Positions 15,939 to 25,232 are shown, counted from the first letter of the stretch. The stretch is DNA of 64,000 bases from Pyrobaculum sp. WP30 (GCA_001189275.1 CP012158.1:434001-498000), one strand, 5' to 3'. Program-made: numbers and translations. The notes: generated by a model from the letters alone, not told the origin.

Positions 15939-16549
15939 ATGCATATACCCGATGGATACCTCGATCCAATTTTGGCGGGCGTTACGTGGGCCGTAATGCT
16001 GGCCTTCGGTTACTACGCCTATAGGCGCAGCGAGTTGCTGAAATACATGGAGCTGGTGATCTCGCTAGCTGCCGCGATTTTCGTGGCCCAGATGCTCAGC
16101 TGGCCAATACCGGGCGGGACCTCTCTCCACTTTGTGGGCGCCGCGCTTGCGGCCATACTGCTGGGGCCCTTTGTAGCGTTTTTCGTCCTCCTTCTGGTGT
16201 TGCTGGTGCAGACGTTGGTGTTCCACGACGGCGGGATCACCACGTTAGGTGCTAACGTGATAAACATGGGCGTCGTGGCGCCTCTTGTGGGATATGCCGT
16301 GTACAAGGTGTTAAACCCCGCGTCGGCGTCTTTTGGTCGGCCTTCGCCGCGGGGTGGGCCAGCATAACTGCTGCGGCGGCTACCGCCGGCTTGGAGATAG
16401 GCCTATCCCCTTGGTTCCCCTACGGCTGGACTATCAGCGTCCCCGTGATGGCGGTCTGGCACGCGTTGCTGGGCCTTGTGGAGGGCGCCATAACTGGCTT
16501 CGTGGTGCTCTACCTCTCCAAGAGGGCCCCCGAGTACGTGAGGCTATGA
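15939..16549 (+). pseudogene. cbiM: CbiM, cobalt/nickel ECF transporter S component, frameshifted
   Basis: The first 130 residues are a clear CbiM: MHIPDGYLDP at the start, where the N-terminal Met-His amine and side chain bind the metal, then several membrane helices and the FHDGGITTLGANVINMG motif. At about 16315-16322 the frame breaks in a run of four Cs. Reading one base earlier restores CbiM sequence to the TGA at 16547-16549 (WASITAAAATAGLEIGL, then VWHALLGLVEGAITGFVV). One missing C explains it. Uncorrected, the protein ends at 16367 with 142 residues and loses its last helices. It may be a sequencing error, a strain mutation, or a slippage site. Confidence 0.8.
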
Positions 16550-16857
16550 CGAGGAGGTTTCTCATCCTCTTGATAGCCCTCGCACTAATCTCGCCGGTCT
16601 TCGGCGTGTGGCTCGCCGATTTGATAAACTACCACGAGCCGTTAGACGTGGCGGCCGACCTCATAAACCAAGCGGCTAACCGCACAGTCCTCAACGACAC
16701 CCGGGACCAGATGAACTGGACCCCCTTCATGGACTACACAGTGCCTGGGCTCCCCGACTGGGCGGGCTATATAGTCTCGGCGTTTATAGGTCTCGCAATA
16801 TACTTCCTGTTATATATGGCGCTGGTGAGGTGGAGACGTGTTAAGAGAACTGGTTGA
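16546..16857 (+). CDS. CbiN/PDGLE-like small membrane component of cobalt transporter
   Basis: The 103-residue protein has two membrane helices: residues 1-22 (FLILLIALALISPVFGVWLA) and about 73-92 (YIVSAFIGLAIYFLLYMAL). Between them is an extracytoplasmic loop ending VPGLPDWAG, which resembles the PDGLE/CbiN accessory subunits that support CbiM. ATG 16546 overlaps the cbiM stop (ATGA). Its end overlaps the cbiQ start by 20 bases, so cbiM, this gene, cbiQ and cbiO form one operon. Confidence 0.7.
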   Translation: MTRRFLILLIALALISPVFGVWLADLINYHEPLDVAADLINQAANRTVLNDTRDQMNWTPFMDYTVPGLPDWAGYIVSAFIGLAIYFLLYMALVRWRRVKRTG

Positions 16858-17431
16858 GGAAATAACGAAGGCCGTAGCGGCCTTTGAAAGAGTTCGCAAG
16901 ACGCACGTCTTATACCCATATCTTTTTTCAGCCGCCGCAGTCACCGCCGCCTTTTCGCCCACTTTGGCTACAGCCCCTCTTTTCATGACCATGGGCGCAT
17001 TAGCCGCCTGGAGGGGACATGGCCTCAGAGAGTGGTTGATAGTCGTGGGGATCTCCACGTTCTTCGCATGCTTTGTGTCTCTGCCAGCGGCGTTGGGTCT
17101 CCTACCTGCGAAGACAGATCTTGCCCTCTTCATAGCGAGGGCGGCCTCCTCAGCCGCAGTCCTTACAGGTGGGCTTCTCTACTGCGGGTGGAGCGGCTTC
17201 TTGGCGGCGTTTAGACGCGTCTTGCCGCAGCCGATGTATAAGATGCTGGAGTTGTTTCCGCCGTCTGTCTACGTCCTCGGGAGGGCCGCCATAGTGGTGA
17301 CGGCGGCGAGGGAGGCGCGGACTCCTCACTTCGACAAGAGGGCCTTCGCGGCGGCCGTCGGCGACATACTGATTTACGGCATAGAGAGGGGGAGGGCCTT
17401 GAGGATGGCGTATGAGGCGAGAAGTCCTTAG
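16838..17431 (+). CDS. cbiQ: CbiQ, energy-coupling (T) component of cobalt/nickel ECF transporter
   Basis: The 197-residue membrane protein has about four hydrophobic segments and a charged C-terminal part. Its size and its position between the small CbiN-like protein and CbiO identify it as the transmembrane coupling subunit. The segment LPQPMYKMLELFPPSVYVLG and the later ARTPHFDK region correspond to the cytoplasmic coupling helices that contact the ATPase in this family; the exact Ala-Arg-Gly signature is not obvious. Start is GTG at 16838. It is a little shorter than the usual 220-250 residues. Confidence 0.78.
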   Translation: MLRELVEEITKAVAAFERVRKTHVLYPYLFSAAAVTAAFSPTLATAPLFMTMGALAAWRGHGLREWLIVVGISTFFACFVSLPAALGLLPAKTDLALFIARAASSAAVLTGGLLYCGWSGFLAAFRRVLPQPMYKMLELFPPSVYVLGRAAIVVTAAREARTPHFDKRAFAAAVGDILIYGIERGRALRMAYEARSP

Positions 17432-18137
17432 GGCGTCGGGTCTGGAGTTCGGGTACCACGGCGAGCCGGTTTTAAGGGGGGTCGAGCTGTCTGTGAGCGA
17501 GGGCGAGGTCGTGGCGATCTACGGCCCCACGGGGTCTGGCAAGACGACCATCCTACTACTCCTGGCGGGCTTGTTGCGGCCTTGGAGAGGTGAGGTGTAC
17601 ATCATGGGCGAAAGGCTAGACGAGAGGACTCTGCCCCAGATTAGGAGACTCATCGGCATATCTTTCCAAAACCCCGACGACATGTTCTTCAACAGCACGG
17701 TGCTCGACGAGATTGCATACACCTCTGCGAGGATGTACGGCGCAGACGTTGGGCTCAAGGCGGCGAGGGATATCGCCGAGAAGTTAGGCATTTCACACAT
17801 TCTAAACAAGCCGCCTTATAAGCTGAGCGGCGGGCAGAAGAGACTTGTTGCGTTGGCAGCCGCCGTGGTACATCAGCCTAAGCTTCTTCTGTTAGACGAA
17901 CCTAGTACATATCTTGACGAGGAGTCTACAGAGCGGGTGATTAAGTTATTTAAGGAGCTGAAAAGCCGCGGAACCGCAGTATTGGTGGCCACGCACGATG
18001 CAGAGTTCATCTGCAGAATTGCGGACAAGTCATACCTGTTGACTGGAGGCAGACTGATCAACGGCGTGCCGGGTTACAGACAGCCGCTGTGTATATGCGG
18101 AGAAGACCGCCGGAGTCAGGCTCCTGGCCGGGTATAA
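17412..18137 (+). CDS. cbiO: CbiO, ATPase of cobalt/nickel ECF transporter
   Basis: The 241-residue ABC ATPase has Walker A GPTGSGKTT (38-46), a Q-loop in SFQNPDDMFF, signature LSGGQ near 137, Walker B LLLLDEPS near 157 and a switch histidine in ATHD near 190. FQNPDDQ-like wording at the Q-loop is typical of ECF-type ATPases. It powers CbiMNQ uptake of Co2+ or Ni2+. The ATG overlaps the end of cbiQ by 20 bases. With cbiM broken, transport would depend on the remaining subunits or on another S component. Confidence 0.88.
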   Translation: MRREVLRASGLEFGYHGEPVLRGVELSVSEGEVVAIYGPTGSGKTTILLLLAGLLRPWRGEVYIMGERLDERTLPQIRRLIGISFQNPDDMFFNSTVLDEIAYTSARMYGADVGLKAARDIAEKLGISHILNKPPYKLSGGQKRLVALAAAVVHQPKLLLLDEPSTYLDEESTERVIKLFKELKSRGTAVLVATHDAEFICRIADKSYLLTGGRLINGVPGYRQPLCICGEDRRSQAPGRV

Positions 18138-18746
18138 AACGAAGAAGACGCCTAAAATTGAGTGGAGAGGGGCGAGGAGGTGGGATGCGCGCTTTATAAA
18201 AACGCTAGTTGCCGAGGGTCGCTCCAACCCGGATGATTTTTACTTTGTTCTTATACCGCGATATTGAGCCGCTTCTCCGCAATGAGAACTACGTAACAAC
18301 TGAGAAGGCGTTGGGAAGGGTCGGCGTAAGGCGTCTGGGGCTCGCGCGCTTGAAGAGCTAAGCGGCAAGGGAGCTTCAACTTCATCTTAAAGGCCTTGGC
18401 TGTCAGACCGAGGCTTCTCCTACATGACGAGCCGCTCTGAAATGTATGTAAAGAACCAGCCTGATACGGCTCCTTCGCCGATTGTCGTCGAAATAAGCAT
18501 AGCGGCCGCGCTCCACGGCTGAACACTGCCATAAGATATGCCGACTTAGCCATCTAAGGCGTCGCTGTATACGCTGCGGGCCCGATAAGAGAGGTACCGA
18601 GGAGCTGACCTCCTCCCCGTCCTAGAGGGCGAGGCTTTCGCCTGCTGTAATCCTTGCGGTCTACGGCGTCTTTGCCATAATACTGCTGGAATATTGGTCG
18701 TGGTCCTTAGATATTAAAATTTATATTGAACGAAAAACAATTATGT
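18138..18746. other. Gene-free stretch with decayed sequence and a possible IS605-type end
   Basis: All six frames are broken by stops. One part of the plus strand around 18410-18520 reads like coding sequence (YMTSRSEMYVKNQPD) but is not open. At 18607-18643 a short hairpin-forming block (CCCGTCCTAGAGGGCGAGG) is followed by CTTTCGCCTG, which resembles the terminal structures of IS200/IS605 elements. An AT-rich promoter box for the CBS gene lies near 18710-18724. Confidence 0.35.
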
Positions 18747-19184
18747 ATGAACGTCGGTTCGCTTATTAAGGGCAGGCCGCTGGTTTTACGAAGCAACGCT
18801 GCTCTCCGAGAGGCTGTGAAACTTATGGCTGATCACAACGTCGGACTTCTGCCCATAGTAGACGACGAGGGGAGGCCCTTGGCTGTTATTTCTGAGAGAG
18901 ATGTGATTAAGGCCTTGGCGGCTGGGGCATCGCTGGACAGCCCCGCCCTGGCGGCGGCGCGGAGGGGGCCTCTCATCACAGCGACGCCAGATGTAGATGT
19001 CTACGAAGCCGTAGTTAAAATGCAGCGGGGCGGCGTGCGGCACCTCTTGGTGGTGGATGAGGAGGGGCGGCTGGTGGGGGTTGTCTCCATCAGAGACTTC
19101 ATGAGAGACGATGTGCTGGCTTATCTGGGCTTCAAGGTGTGGCAACCCCCAGACTACGGCCAGCCTGAGTTCATGTCGCTGTGA
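18747..19184 (+). CDS. CBS-domain pair protein
   Basis: The 145-residue protein consists of two CBS motifs, about residues 1-60 and 68-128. CBS pairs bind adenine nucleotides or S-adenosylmethionine and act as energy-sensing switches. Typical strings are VGLLPIVDDEGRPLAVISERD and GVRHLLVVDEEGRLVG, then VVSIRDFMRD. ATG 18747 is preferred to TTG 18726 because the AT-rich box lies about 30 bases upstream. The gene stands alone and its end overlaps the convergent ATPase gene by 14 bases, so no partner is indicated. Confidence 0.82.
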   Translation: MNVGSLIKGRPLVLRSNAALREAVKLMADHNVGLLPIVDDEGRPLAVISERDVIKALAAGASLDSPALAAARRGPLITATPDVDVYEAVVKMQRGGVRHLLVVDEEGRLVGVVSIRDFMRDDVLAYLGFKVWQPPDYGQPEFMSL

Positions 19185-20361
19185 CGCCGGCGAGCTCCAG
19201 CAGGAACCGCGGCGTCGCCTCCTTGGTCAACGTAACGACGCCGCGTGGGTAGCCCCGCCGCGGCCTAGTGGTTTTTACCTCCACCTTGTAGGGCCCGGCG
19301 ACTGCGTCGATTTCTGTCTTGTTGCGGTGGTAGTACACCTCGCCGAATTTCCGGTATAGGTGTTCCTGCACCACGTGTTCCAGCAACGCCGCCTCGTTTA
19401 TCTTTTTGGATGTCCAGTCGGCGAAGGCCCGGTATATCAGCGGGTCCCGGAAGAAGATCTTCTTCTCCTTCCGCGGTTGCGGTTTGTGGCCAGCCGCCGC
19501 ATATGCAATGCCTATCATGTATATGTCTGATAGGAATTCCAGGTACTCCCTCACCGTGTTGTGCGAGACGCCGATTTCTTGCGCCAAGGAGTGGTAGGAT
19601 AGGGGGCTCGGCACCCTCTCCACAACTGCCGCCGCGAGGTCTTTAAGTAGTTGCGGGCTTTTTCCGTGTCTATACGCCTCAGACACCACGCTGTCGAGCA
19701 ACGCCTCGGCCGCGTCTGGATGCCGGTTTATAGACTTGGGGAAGCCACCTGTCTCTAGATACTCTTCGAAGAGCTCCTTGATTACCGCCGGCTCCGTTGA
19801 CTGCGCCGACTGCACCGCTAGGTAGGTGGGGAAGTCTAGGGGGAGCACCACCACGTCGCGCCCCGACCCCCTCCTCCCGGGGAAGCGCTCCGGAGTCTTG
19901 ACAAGCCCCACAGTCGACGAACCCGTGGCGGTTATCACCGCCTTGTGGAGGAGACCGGCGTCTATGTAGTTCTTAACCACGCGCCACCAGCCCCTCACCG
20001 AGGTCACCTCGTCAAGGAAGAGATACAGCGTCTTAACCCCCCGCCGCGCCGCCCTCCCAGCCACGTATTCAAATGCCCTACGCATCTCGGCGGGAGACAG
20101 CAGTATGTCCAAGTCGAGATACGCCACGGAGTCGGGCGGGTAGCTCCGCAACAGCTCTCTAATCAAAAGCTTAATGCCAGTGGTCTTCCCGGTCTGCCTC
20201 GGCCCGTAGACAAAGTTCAACGAGGGAGGCTCAAGAGAAAGCTCCCAAATCCACCGGGGCACCCACCTGACCCTCTCCTCCTCCCACTGGCGGATGTGGC
20301 GGTCACGCTCCTCCCACCACGGATCAAACCACCAAGGGTTGATCCTCTCAACCACGTCCAT
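19171..20361 (-). CDS. AAA-type ATPase with C-terminal DUF4143 (nuclease-like) domain
   Basis: The 396-residue protein has Walker A GPRQTGKT (53-60), a Walker B in LYLFLDEVTSVRGWW, and a sensor region ITATGSS, as in the AAA_14/DUF4143 family that is multiplied in archaea. A winged-helix stretch (SYHSLAQEIGVSHNTVREYL) comes next. The C-terminal domain has EVYYHRNKTEIDAVAG and YKVEVKTTRPRRG, a D...ExK layout like restriction-endonuclease folds. Function is unknown; a role in DNA transactions or mobile elements is often proposed. ATG 20361 follows GGTGA; GTG two codons upstream is possible. A paralogue is at 49591-50916. The promoter is framed by an inverted repeat. Confidence 0.78.
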   Translation of the reverse strand: MDVVERINPWWFDPWWEERDRHIRQWEEERVRWVPRWIWELSLEPPSLNFVYGPRQTGKTTGIKLLIRELLRSYPPDSVAYLDLDILLSPAEMRRAFEYVAGRAARRGVKTLYLFLDEVTSVRGWWRVVKNYIDAGLLHKAVITATGSSTVGLVKTPERFPGRRGSGRDVVVLPLDFPTYLAVQSAQSTEPAVIKELFEEYLETGGFPKSINRHPDAAEALLDSVVSEAYRHGKSPQLLKDLAAAVVERVPSPLSYHSLAQEIGVSHNTVREYLEFLSDIYMIGIAYAAAGHKPQPRKEKKIFFRDPLIYRAFADWTSKKINEAALLEHVVQEHLYRKFGEVYYHRNKTEIDAVAGPYKVEVKTTRPRRGYPRGVVTLTKEATPRFLLELAGVTAT

Positions 20362-20371
20362 CGTCACCTTT

Positions 20372-20400
20372 CTGACAAATATTTTTTAAAGATTTGTCAG
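20372..20400. promoter_or_regulatory. Inverted repeat framing the TATA box of the DUF4143 ATPase
   Basis: CTGACAAAT (20372-20380) and ATTTGTCAG (20392-20400) are perfect inverted arms separated by an 11-base AT-rich spacer. On the minus strand the spacer is the likely TATA box, about 24 bases before the ATG at 20361. A protein dimer bound here would block TBP, so it looks like an operator, perhaps for autoregulation. A smaller inverted repeat, GTCAG/CTGAC, follows at 20396-20409. Confidence 0.5.
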
Positions 20401-20484
20401 TGAACTGACAACAAAAGGAGTTTGGATACAGCGACGAGGAGACCAATGAAGTGCTAGACGCGGGCAGACACAGTCCGCTCGCCG

Positions 20485-21294
20485 TCAAGGAAACTTGCCC
20501 CGCGCGGGGCGGCCCTCCAGCGAAGCCAGCAGGGCGGCCGCAGTTATGAGGACGTACGCAGAGAGTGCAGTGGAGTCGGGGGCCTGGCCGAAAAGCAGTA
20601 GCCCCCAGACGGCGGCAAGCACGGGCTCCAGCGTAGCTATGACAGACGCCCTGGACCCCCTCACCGTCTTGACGGCTGAGGCGAAGAGCTTATACGGCAG
20701 AAGCGTCCCGAAGATACCTAGATACACTCCGGCAACAACCGCCTCCAAGCCCGGAGGCTCCCGGCGGAGAAGCAGGAGAGGAGCTGTTATAACGAGGGTG
20801 TAGGGCATGGCGCCTAGCGAGGCGGCTTTTTCATCTCCCGACATCGACAGCCTCCGGGCGGCGGCGATGTAGAGCCCATAGAGTGCCCCAGATGCCAAAC
20901 CCGCGAGGAGGCCCACGGGGGAGAGGGCGCCGGAAAGGGACTGATACGCCATTAGACCCACGGCGGCAAGCACCAGGGCCACCGCGGCCAGCTCCCGCCT
21001 CGTGGGCCGCTCGCCTGTCAGGGCAAGGGCGGCGGTTGTCCACAGAGGCGCCGTGTAGAGGAGATACGCCGCCGTCCCAACACCCGCCGATACTACAGCC
21101 AGCGGGTACGCGGAGAAAAGCCCGCCGAGGAGGAGCCCCGGCACCAGCCCCCTCCTGCTGGGTCTCGCCGTTAGGGATATCAGCGACGCCGTGAAGGAGC
21201 GAAGGAAGGCTAGCCAGATTACGTCTCTGCCGTACGTCGCCGCTACGCCAATTGTCGACCAGAGAAACGCCGCTGTAAAGATCCTCAACAACAT
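20485..21294 (-). CDS. EamA/DMT-family membrane permease
   Basis: The 269-residue protein has about ten hydrophobic helices in two similar halves, the layout of the drug/metabolite transporter superfamily (EamA). The start MLLRIFTAAFLWSTIGVA is typical, as is the second-half motif LPYKLFASAVKTVRGSRAS before the last helices. Members export metabolites or amino acids, or take up nucleotide sugars; the substrate cannot be told. It is a single gene with about 250 bases on its upstream side. A second family member is at 28630-29481. Confidence 0.78.
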   Translation of the reverse strand: MLLRIFTAAFLWSTIGVAATYGRDVIWLAFLRSFTASLISLTARPSRRGLVPGLLLGGLFSAYPLAVVSAGVGTAAYLLYTAPLWTTAALALTGERPTRRELAAVALVLAAVGLMAYQSLSGALSPVGLLAGLASGALYGLYIAAARRLSMSGDEKAASLGAMPYTLVITAPLLLLRREPPGLEAVVAGVYLGIFGTLLPYKLFASAVKTVRGSRASVIATLEPVLAAVWGLLLFGQAPDSTALSAYVLITAAALLASLEGRPARGKFP

Positions 21295-21543
21295 GGGGAG
21301 GGATATGTCTGCACTATAAAAGCATGGTTAAACAGCGTCTCTCACATCGTCTTGTGGCTGACTAGTTGGTTGCAGTTGTGCCCACTGGTCTGCCCCTAGA
21401 GGTCGCCAGAGGCCTCCCGCAGTTGGAGGGGCCAGATCTTCTCTGCTACGCAGGTTAGGTAGACCCGCCGCCTTCTCTGCTCATGGCTTAGACGGGAGCT
21501 GTACGTAGCGGTACAGTTAATAACATGTTGCTGTAGCGTCTCC

Positions 21544-22347
21544 ATGTTGAAGATAGCCCATTCACCCGACGCCGATGATGCCTACATGTTCTTCGGCATA
21601 GCCACAGGCGCCGTGAGGATGCCCGCTCCGCATGTGGAGTTTCTAGCCGACATAGAGACCCTCAACAAGTTGGCTCTGGAGGAGCTTCTAGACGTCTCCG
21701 CCGTGAGCGTCCACGCCTATGGCCACATGTGCGACAAGTACTACGTCATGGAGGTAGGCGCCTCCATGGGCGACGGCTACGGCCCCGTGGTGGTGGCGGG
21801 CCCCGGCGTGGACAAGCCCAGGCACGTGGCTGTGCCCGGCCGCTACACCACGGCGACGCTCCTTGTGAAGCTGGCCATGCCCGGGGTGAAGACCGTGGAG
21901 GTGCCCTTCGACAAAATCATAGACGCCGTGGCGGCCGGCGTTGTGGACGCAGGCGTGTTGATACACGAGGGTCAGATCACCTACCACAGACACGGCCTCA
22001 GGAAGGTTCTGGACCTCGGCGAGTGGTGGATGCGGGAGACGGGCCTGCCCACGCCGCTGGGCATAGACGTGGTTAGTAAAGCCCTGGGGAGGGAGCTGGC
22101 GGAGAAGGTGGCAAGGGCCCTTGCGGAGTCCATCGCATATGCCGACAGCCACAGAGAGGAGGCGCTGAGGTACGCCCAGAGGTTCTCCCGGGGGCTGACC
22201 CTGGAGGAGACCGCCCGCTTCGTCGACATGTACGTAAACGCATATACCAGATACCTCGGCGCCGCGGGGCGCCGCGCCGTGGAGGAGCTCCTCGCCCGCG
22301 CCTCCGAGGCGGGGCTAACGCCTAGTTGCACGCCGGAATACGTCTAG
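21544..22347 (+). CDS. mqnD: MqnD-like 1,4-dihydroxy-6-naphthoate synthase
   Basis: The 267-residue protein matches the MqnA/MqnD fold, a periplasmic-binding-protein-like enzyme family. MqnD converts cyclic dehypoxanthinyl futalosine to 1,4-dihydroxy-6-naphthoate in the futalosine route to menaquinone. The signature AHSPDADDAYMFFGIATG at residues 5-22 is the family start, and GLPTPLGIDVVSK near residue 170 is also conserved. There is no signal peptide, so it is cytoplasmic. ATG 21544 lies about 25 bases after a TATA-like GTTAATAAC. No other menaquinone genes are adjacent. It could supply quinone for the respiratory complex at 5-12 kb. Confidence 0.72.
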   Translation: MLKIAHSPDADDAYMFFGIATGAVRMPAPHVEFLADIETLNKLALEELLDVSAVSVHAYGHMCDKYYVMEVGASMGDGYGPVVVAGPGVDKPRHVAVPGRYTTATLLVKLAMPGVKTVEVPFDKIIDAVAAGVVDAGVLIHEGQITYHRHGLRKVLDLGEWWMRETGLPTPLGIDVVSKALGRELAEKVARALAESIAYADSHREEALRYAQRFSRGLTLEETARFVDMYVNAYTRYLGAAGRRAVEELLARASEAGLTPSCTPEYV

Positions 22348-22820
22348 CCCACAGCGCAAACCCCGCCACGCGCCTTTATCTGCGCGCCACATGAACAAAG
22401 GCGAAACGCAGAAGCCTCAAAGGCTCGTCGGCATGCAGTTTCCAGACCGCCGCAGAGCACCCCCTGACACAAACCACCAAAGCCAGTTCTGACCCAGTTA
22501 AAAACGCAACCTCCGGCGGCCGACGGCGGCGAACCGCCCCTATTGACGCACCGGCGAAGCATCCAACCGCGCACTGGATAGCCTTCGTTGGACGTCTTGC
22601 CTTAGACCTCCGTCTATGTAGGACAAAGGATGAATGCAGAGCTGGACCCTCTGCCCAGCGTGTAGGCACGAGATCGCGACATGTTGCCAGCCGCCGATGG
22701 TCATCCCCCCATCTGCTGGAGGCTTCAACACGCTAGTTTTGTCTCTAGTATGAACTCTCTGGCCGCATCGTCGCTTGGTATGTTGCTGAGAACTACTGTG
22801 GGATCTGGATCGTTGTATAT
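22348..22820. other. Intergenic stretch without recognisable genes
   Basis: Frames here are short and lack protein-like composition. I see no tRNA, no clear promoter beyond weak AT stretches near 22805-22815, and no repeat. Some sequence may belong to the 5' region of tmcA. Confidence 0.35.
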
Positions 22821-25232
22821 GTGGCGCCGCGGCATCTCAGTTATTTAGGGGATGTATTTAGACTTGTGATCTTCGAAATTGCGAAGAGGGAAATGGAGGT
22901 AGCCCGCGCGTCGCGGCACAGGAGGCTTTTCGTGCTGGTGGGCACCGACGACAAGAGGCTGGCGGAGGCGGCGGCTGAGGTTCTGCGGGGCTACGAGGCG
23001 GCTGGCGGAGGTGGGGAGGGGCTCTACGTGTTTCAGCCGGAGTTCTCAGACGCCAACAAGCGGATGAACTACTTCAGAGACGCCGTGGCTGGCTCGGCGC
23101 TGGAGGTGGACTTCCGGCCGTATAAAGACACGCCGCGTATACTGGGCACCACCTACGACTTCGCCGTGCTCGACCTCGTGAACGACCTTAAGCCTAACGA
23201 CGTGGGGAGGCTGGGCGGCGTGGTGCGGGGCGGCGGCGTATACATCTTTCTGGTGCCGCCCCTGGACGCTTGGAGGAGGTACGTAACCAAGTTCCAATCT
23301 ACGCTCCTCGTGCCCCAGTTCACCCCCAGCGACATCCGGCACAGGCTTAAGGAGAGGTTTTGGCGTAGCCTCTACAGCCACAGAGGCGTGGTGATATACG
23401 ACGTAAACCGCGGCGTCTTGCTCAAGTCCTCCGGCGTCGAGGAGGTGCAACCCCACGAGCCCAAGAAGCCGGAGCCGCCTGAGAAGGCTGTTCTCCCCCT
23501 CAAGATCTACCGCCTAGCCGCCACCCAGGACCAGGTGGAGGTTTTGAAGCTGTTTGAAAACTTCTACCAAAAGCCCAGGAGGAAGCAGGCGTTGGTCGTC
23601 ATAGCGGACCGCGGCAGGGGGAAAAGCGCCGCGTTGGGCCTCGGCCTCGCCGGCATAGGCCACAAGCTACGCAAGGCCAAGTCGAGGGTTCAGATAGTGG
23701 TCACCGCAATGGAATACGGCAACTTGGAGACCCTCCTGGAGTTCGCCATAAAGGGGCTGGAGGCGCTTGGGTACAAGCCCGGCGCGGAGAGGGAGGGGGG
23801 CGAGGTAAGGGCTGTAAAGGCCAGCGGCATATTCATCGACGTGGTCACCCCCTACATGTTGCTGAAGCGGGAAAACGCCGACGTCGTCGCCGTCGACGAG
23901 GCGGCGGCTGTGCCGCTCCCCGTGCTCTACGGCGTCCACAGGAGGTTTGACCGCCTGGTCTTCGCCACAACCATCCACGGATACGAAGGCGCCGGCCGCG
24001 GGTTCTCCATCAGGTTCCTCAAGTACCTACGGGAGTCGAAAGACACAGACGTATACCTCTACGAGATGGAGGAGCCCATAAGATACGGCAAGGGAGACCC
24101 GGTGGAGCAGTGGCTTTTCGACGCCTTCCTCCTAAACGCCGAGCCCGCCAAGGTGGAGCCTGCGGACCTCGAGCACGTGAAGAGACAGGAGGTAGCTTAC
24201 CTAGGCGAGGAGGATATACTGAGAGACGAGGACACCCTTAGGCAGTTCTTCGGCATCTACGTCCAAGCGCATTACCGCAACGAGCCCGACGACCTGGGGA
24301 TGTTGCTAGACGCGCCGCACCACACCGCCCGGGCGCTGGCGTTGCCCAGCGGCAAGATCGCGGTGTCGGCAGAGCTGGCGTCTGAAGGCGCCCTCGACGA
24401 CTTGTCCATCGACCAAGCCCTCCGCGGGCTTAAGCTACCGGGCAACATAATCCCGGACCGCTTCCTCAAGTACTGGCGCCTTCCTGAGTTCGCCAAGCTG
24501 AAGGGCTGGCGGATCGTCCGCATCGCCACGCATCCAGAGCTTCAAGACATGGGGCTGGGCAGCGTCATGCTGAAGAAGATCGAGGAGGAGGCGCGTCAGC
24601 AGGGCATGGACTGGGTCGGCGTTGGGTTCGGCGTTTACGACAAGCTGCTGAGGTTCTGGGTGAGAAACGGCTACGTCCCCATACACCTCTCGCCTGAGCG
24701 GAACCCCTCCTCTGGCGAATACAGCGTCCTGCTGGTGAAGCCGCTTAACGAGAAGGCCGAGGCCTACGTGAAATACGCCAACGTGGAGTTCCGCAGGCGG
24801 CTTATCCACTCCCTCATGGGCCCCTACGGCGACCTCCTCCCCACGGAGGTCCATCTGTTGCTGGAGGACTGGGGGTGGGAAGTAGACGCGGCGCCCTCCC
24901 TCTCAAAGAACCAGCTAGACCGGCTTGTGGCCTATGCCTACGGCCCCATGACGTTTGAAAACGTGACAGACGCCATGTATATGCTGGCCGCTCAGTACTT
25001 CTACAGCCCGAAAACAAGGCGGCCTAGCCTTCCCGACGTCGCCGCGAGGGTGCTCATAAGCAAGGTGCTGCAGGCCAAGCCCTGGAAGGAGGCCGCGGAG
25101 GCCGCCGGCGTGAGGCGGGGCGACCTCATGCTCCTCCTCCGCGAAGTGGTTAAGGTCCTCCTCTTCTACTACTACGGCGGGGAATTCGAGGTGCCCCTCT
25201 TCGTCGTGGGGACGGTGCGCGGCAGAGATTAA
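22821..25232 (+). CDS. tmcA: tRNA(Met) cytidine acetyltransferase TmcA
   Basis: The 803-residue enzyme forms N4-acetylcytidine in tRNA, and in archaea also in rRNA, using ATP and acetyl-CoA. It has the full domain order: an N-terminal DUF1726-like domain (1-200), a helicase-type ATPase with Walker A ADRGRGKSA (about 261-269) and Walker B VAVDEAAAVPL (about 357-367), a GNAT acetyltransferase domain with IATHPELQDMGLGS (about 568-581), and a tRNA-binding C-terminal region. N4-acetylcytidine is abundant in hyperthermophiles, where it stabilises RNA. Start is GTG 22821. The gene is monocistronic or followed by 25260. Confidence 0.9.
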   Translation: MAPRHLSYLGDVFRLVIFEIAKREMEVARASRHRRLFVLVGTDDKRLAEAAAEVLRGYEAAGGGGEGLYVFQPEFSDANKRMNYFRDAVAGSALEVDFRPYKDTPRILGTTYDFAVLDLVNDLKPNDVGRLGGVVRGGGVYIFLVPPLDAWRRYVTKFQSTLLVPQFTPSDIRHRLKERFWRSLYSHRGVVIYDVNRGVLLKSSGVEEVQPHEPKKPEPPEKAVLPLKIYRLAATQDQVEVLKLFENFYQKPRRKQALVVIADRGRGKSAALGLGLAGIGHKLRKAKSRVQIVVTAMEYGNLETLLEFAIKGLEALGYKPGAEREGGEVRAVKASGIFIDVVTPYMLLKRENADVVAVDEAAAVPLPVLYGVHRRFDRLVFATTIHGYEGAGRGFSIRFLKYLRESKDTDVYLYEMEEPIRYGKGDPVEQWLFDAFLLNAEPAKVEPADLEHVKRQEVAYLGEEDILRDEDTLRQFFGIYVQAHYRNEPDDLGMLLDAPHHTARALALPSGKIAVSAELASEGALDDLSIDQALRGLKLPGNIIPDRFLKYWRLPEFAKLKGWRIVRIATHPELQDMGLGSVMLKKIEEEARQQGMDWVGVGFGVYDKLLRFWVRNGYVPIHLSPERNPSSGEYSVLLVKPLNEKAEAYVKYANVEFRRRLIHSLMGPYGDLLPTEVHLLLEDWGWEVDAAPSLSKNQLDRLVAYAYGPMTFENVTDAMYMLAAQYFYSPKTRRPSLPDVAARVLISKVLQAKPWKEAAEAAGVRRGDLMLLLREVVKVLLFYYYGGEFEVPLFVVGTVRGRD

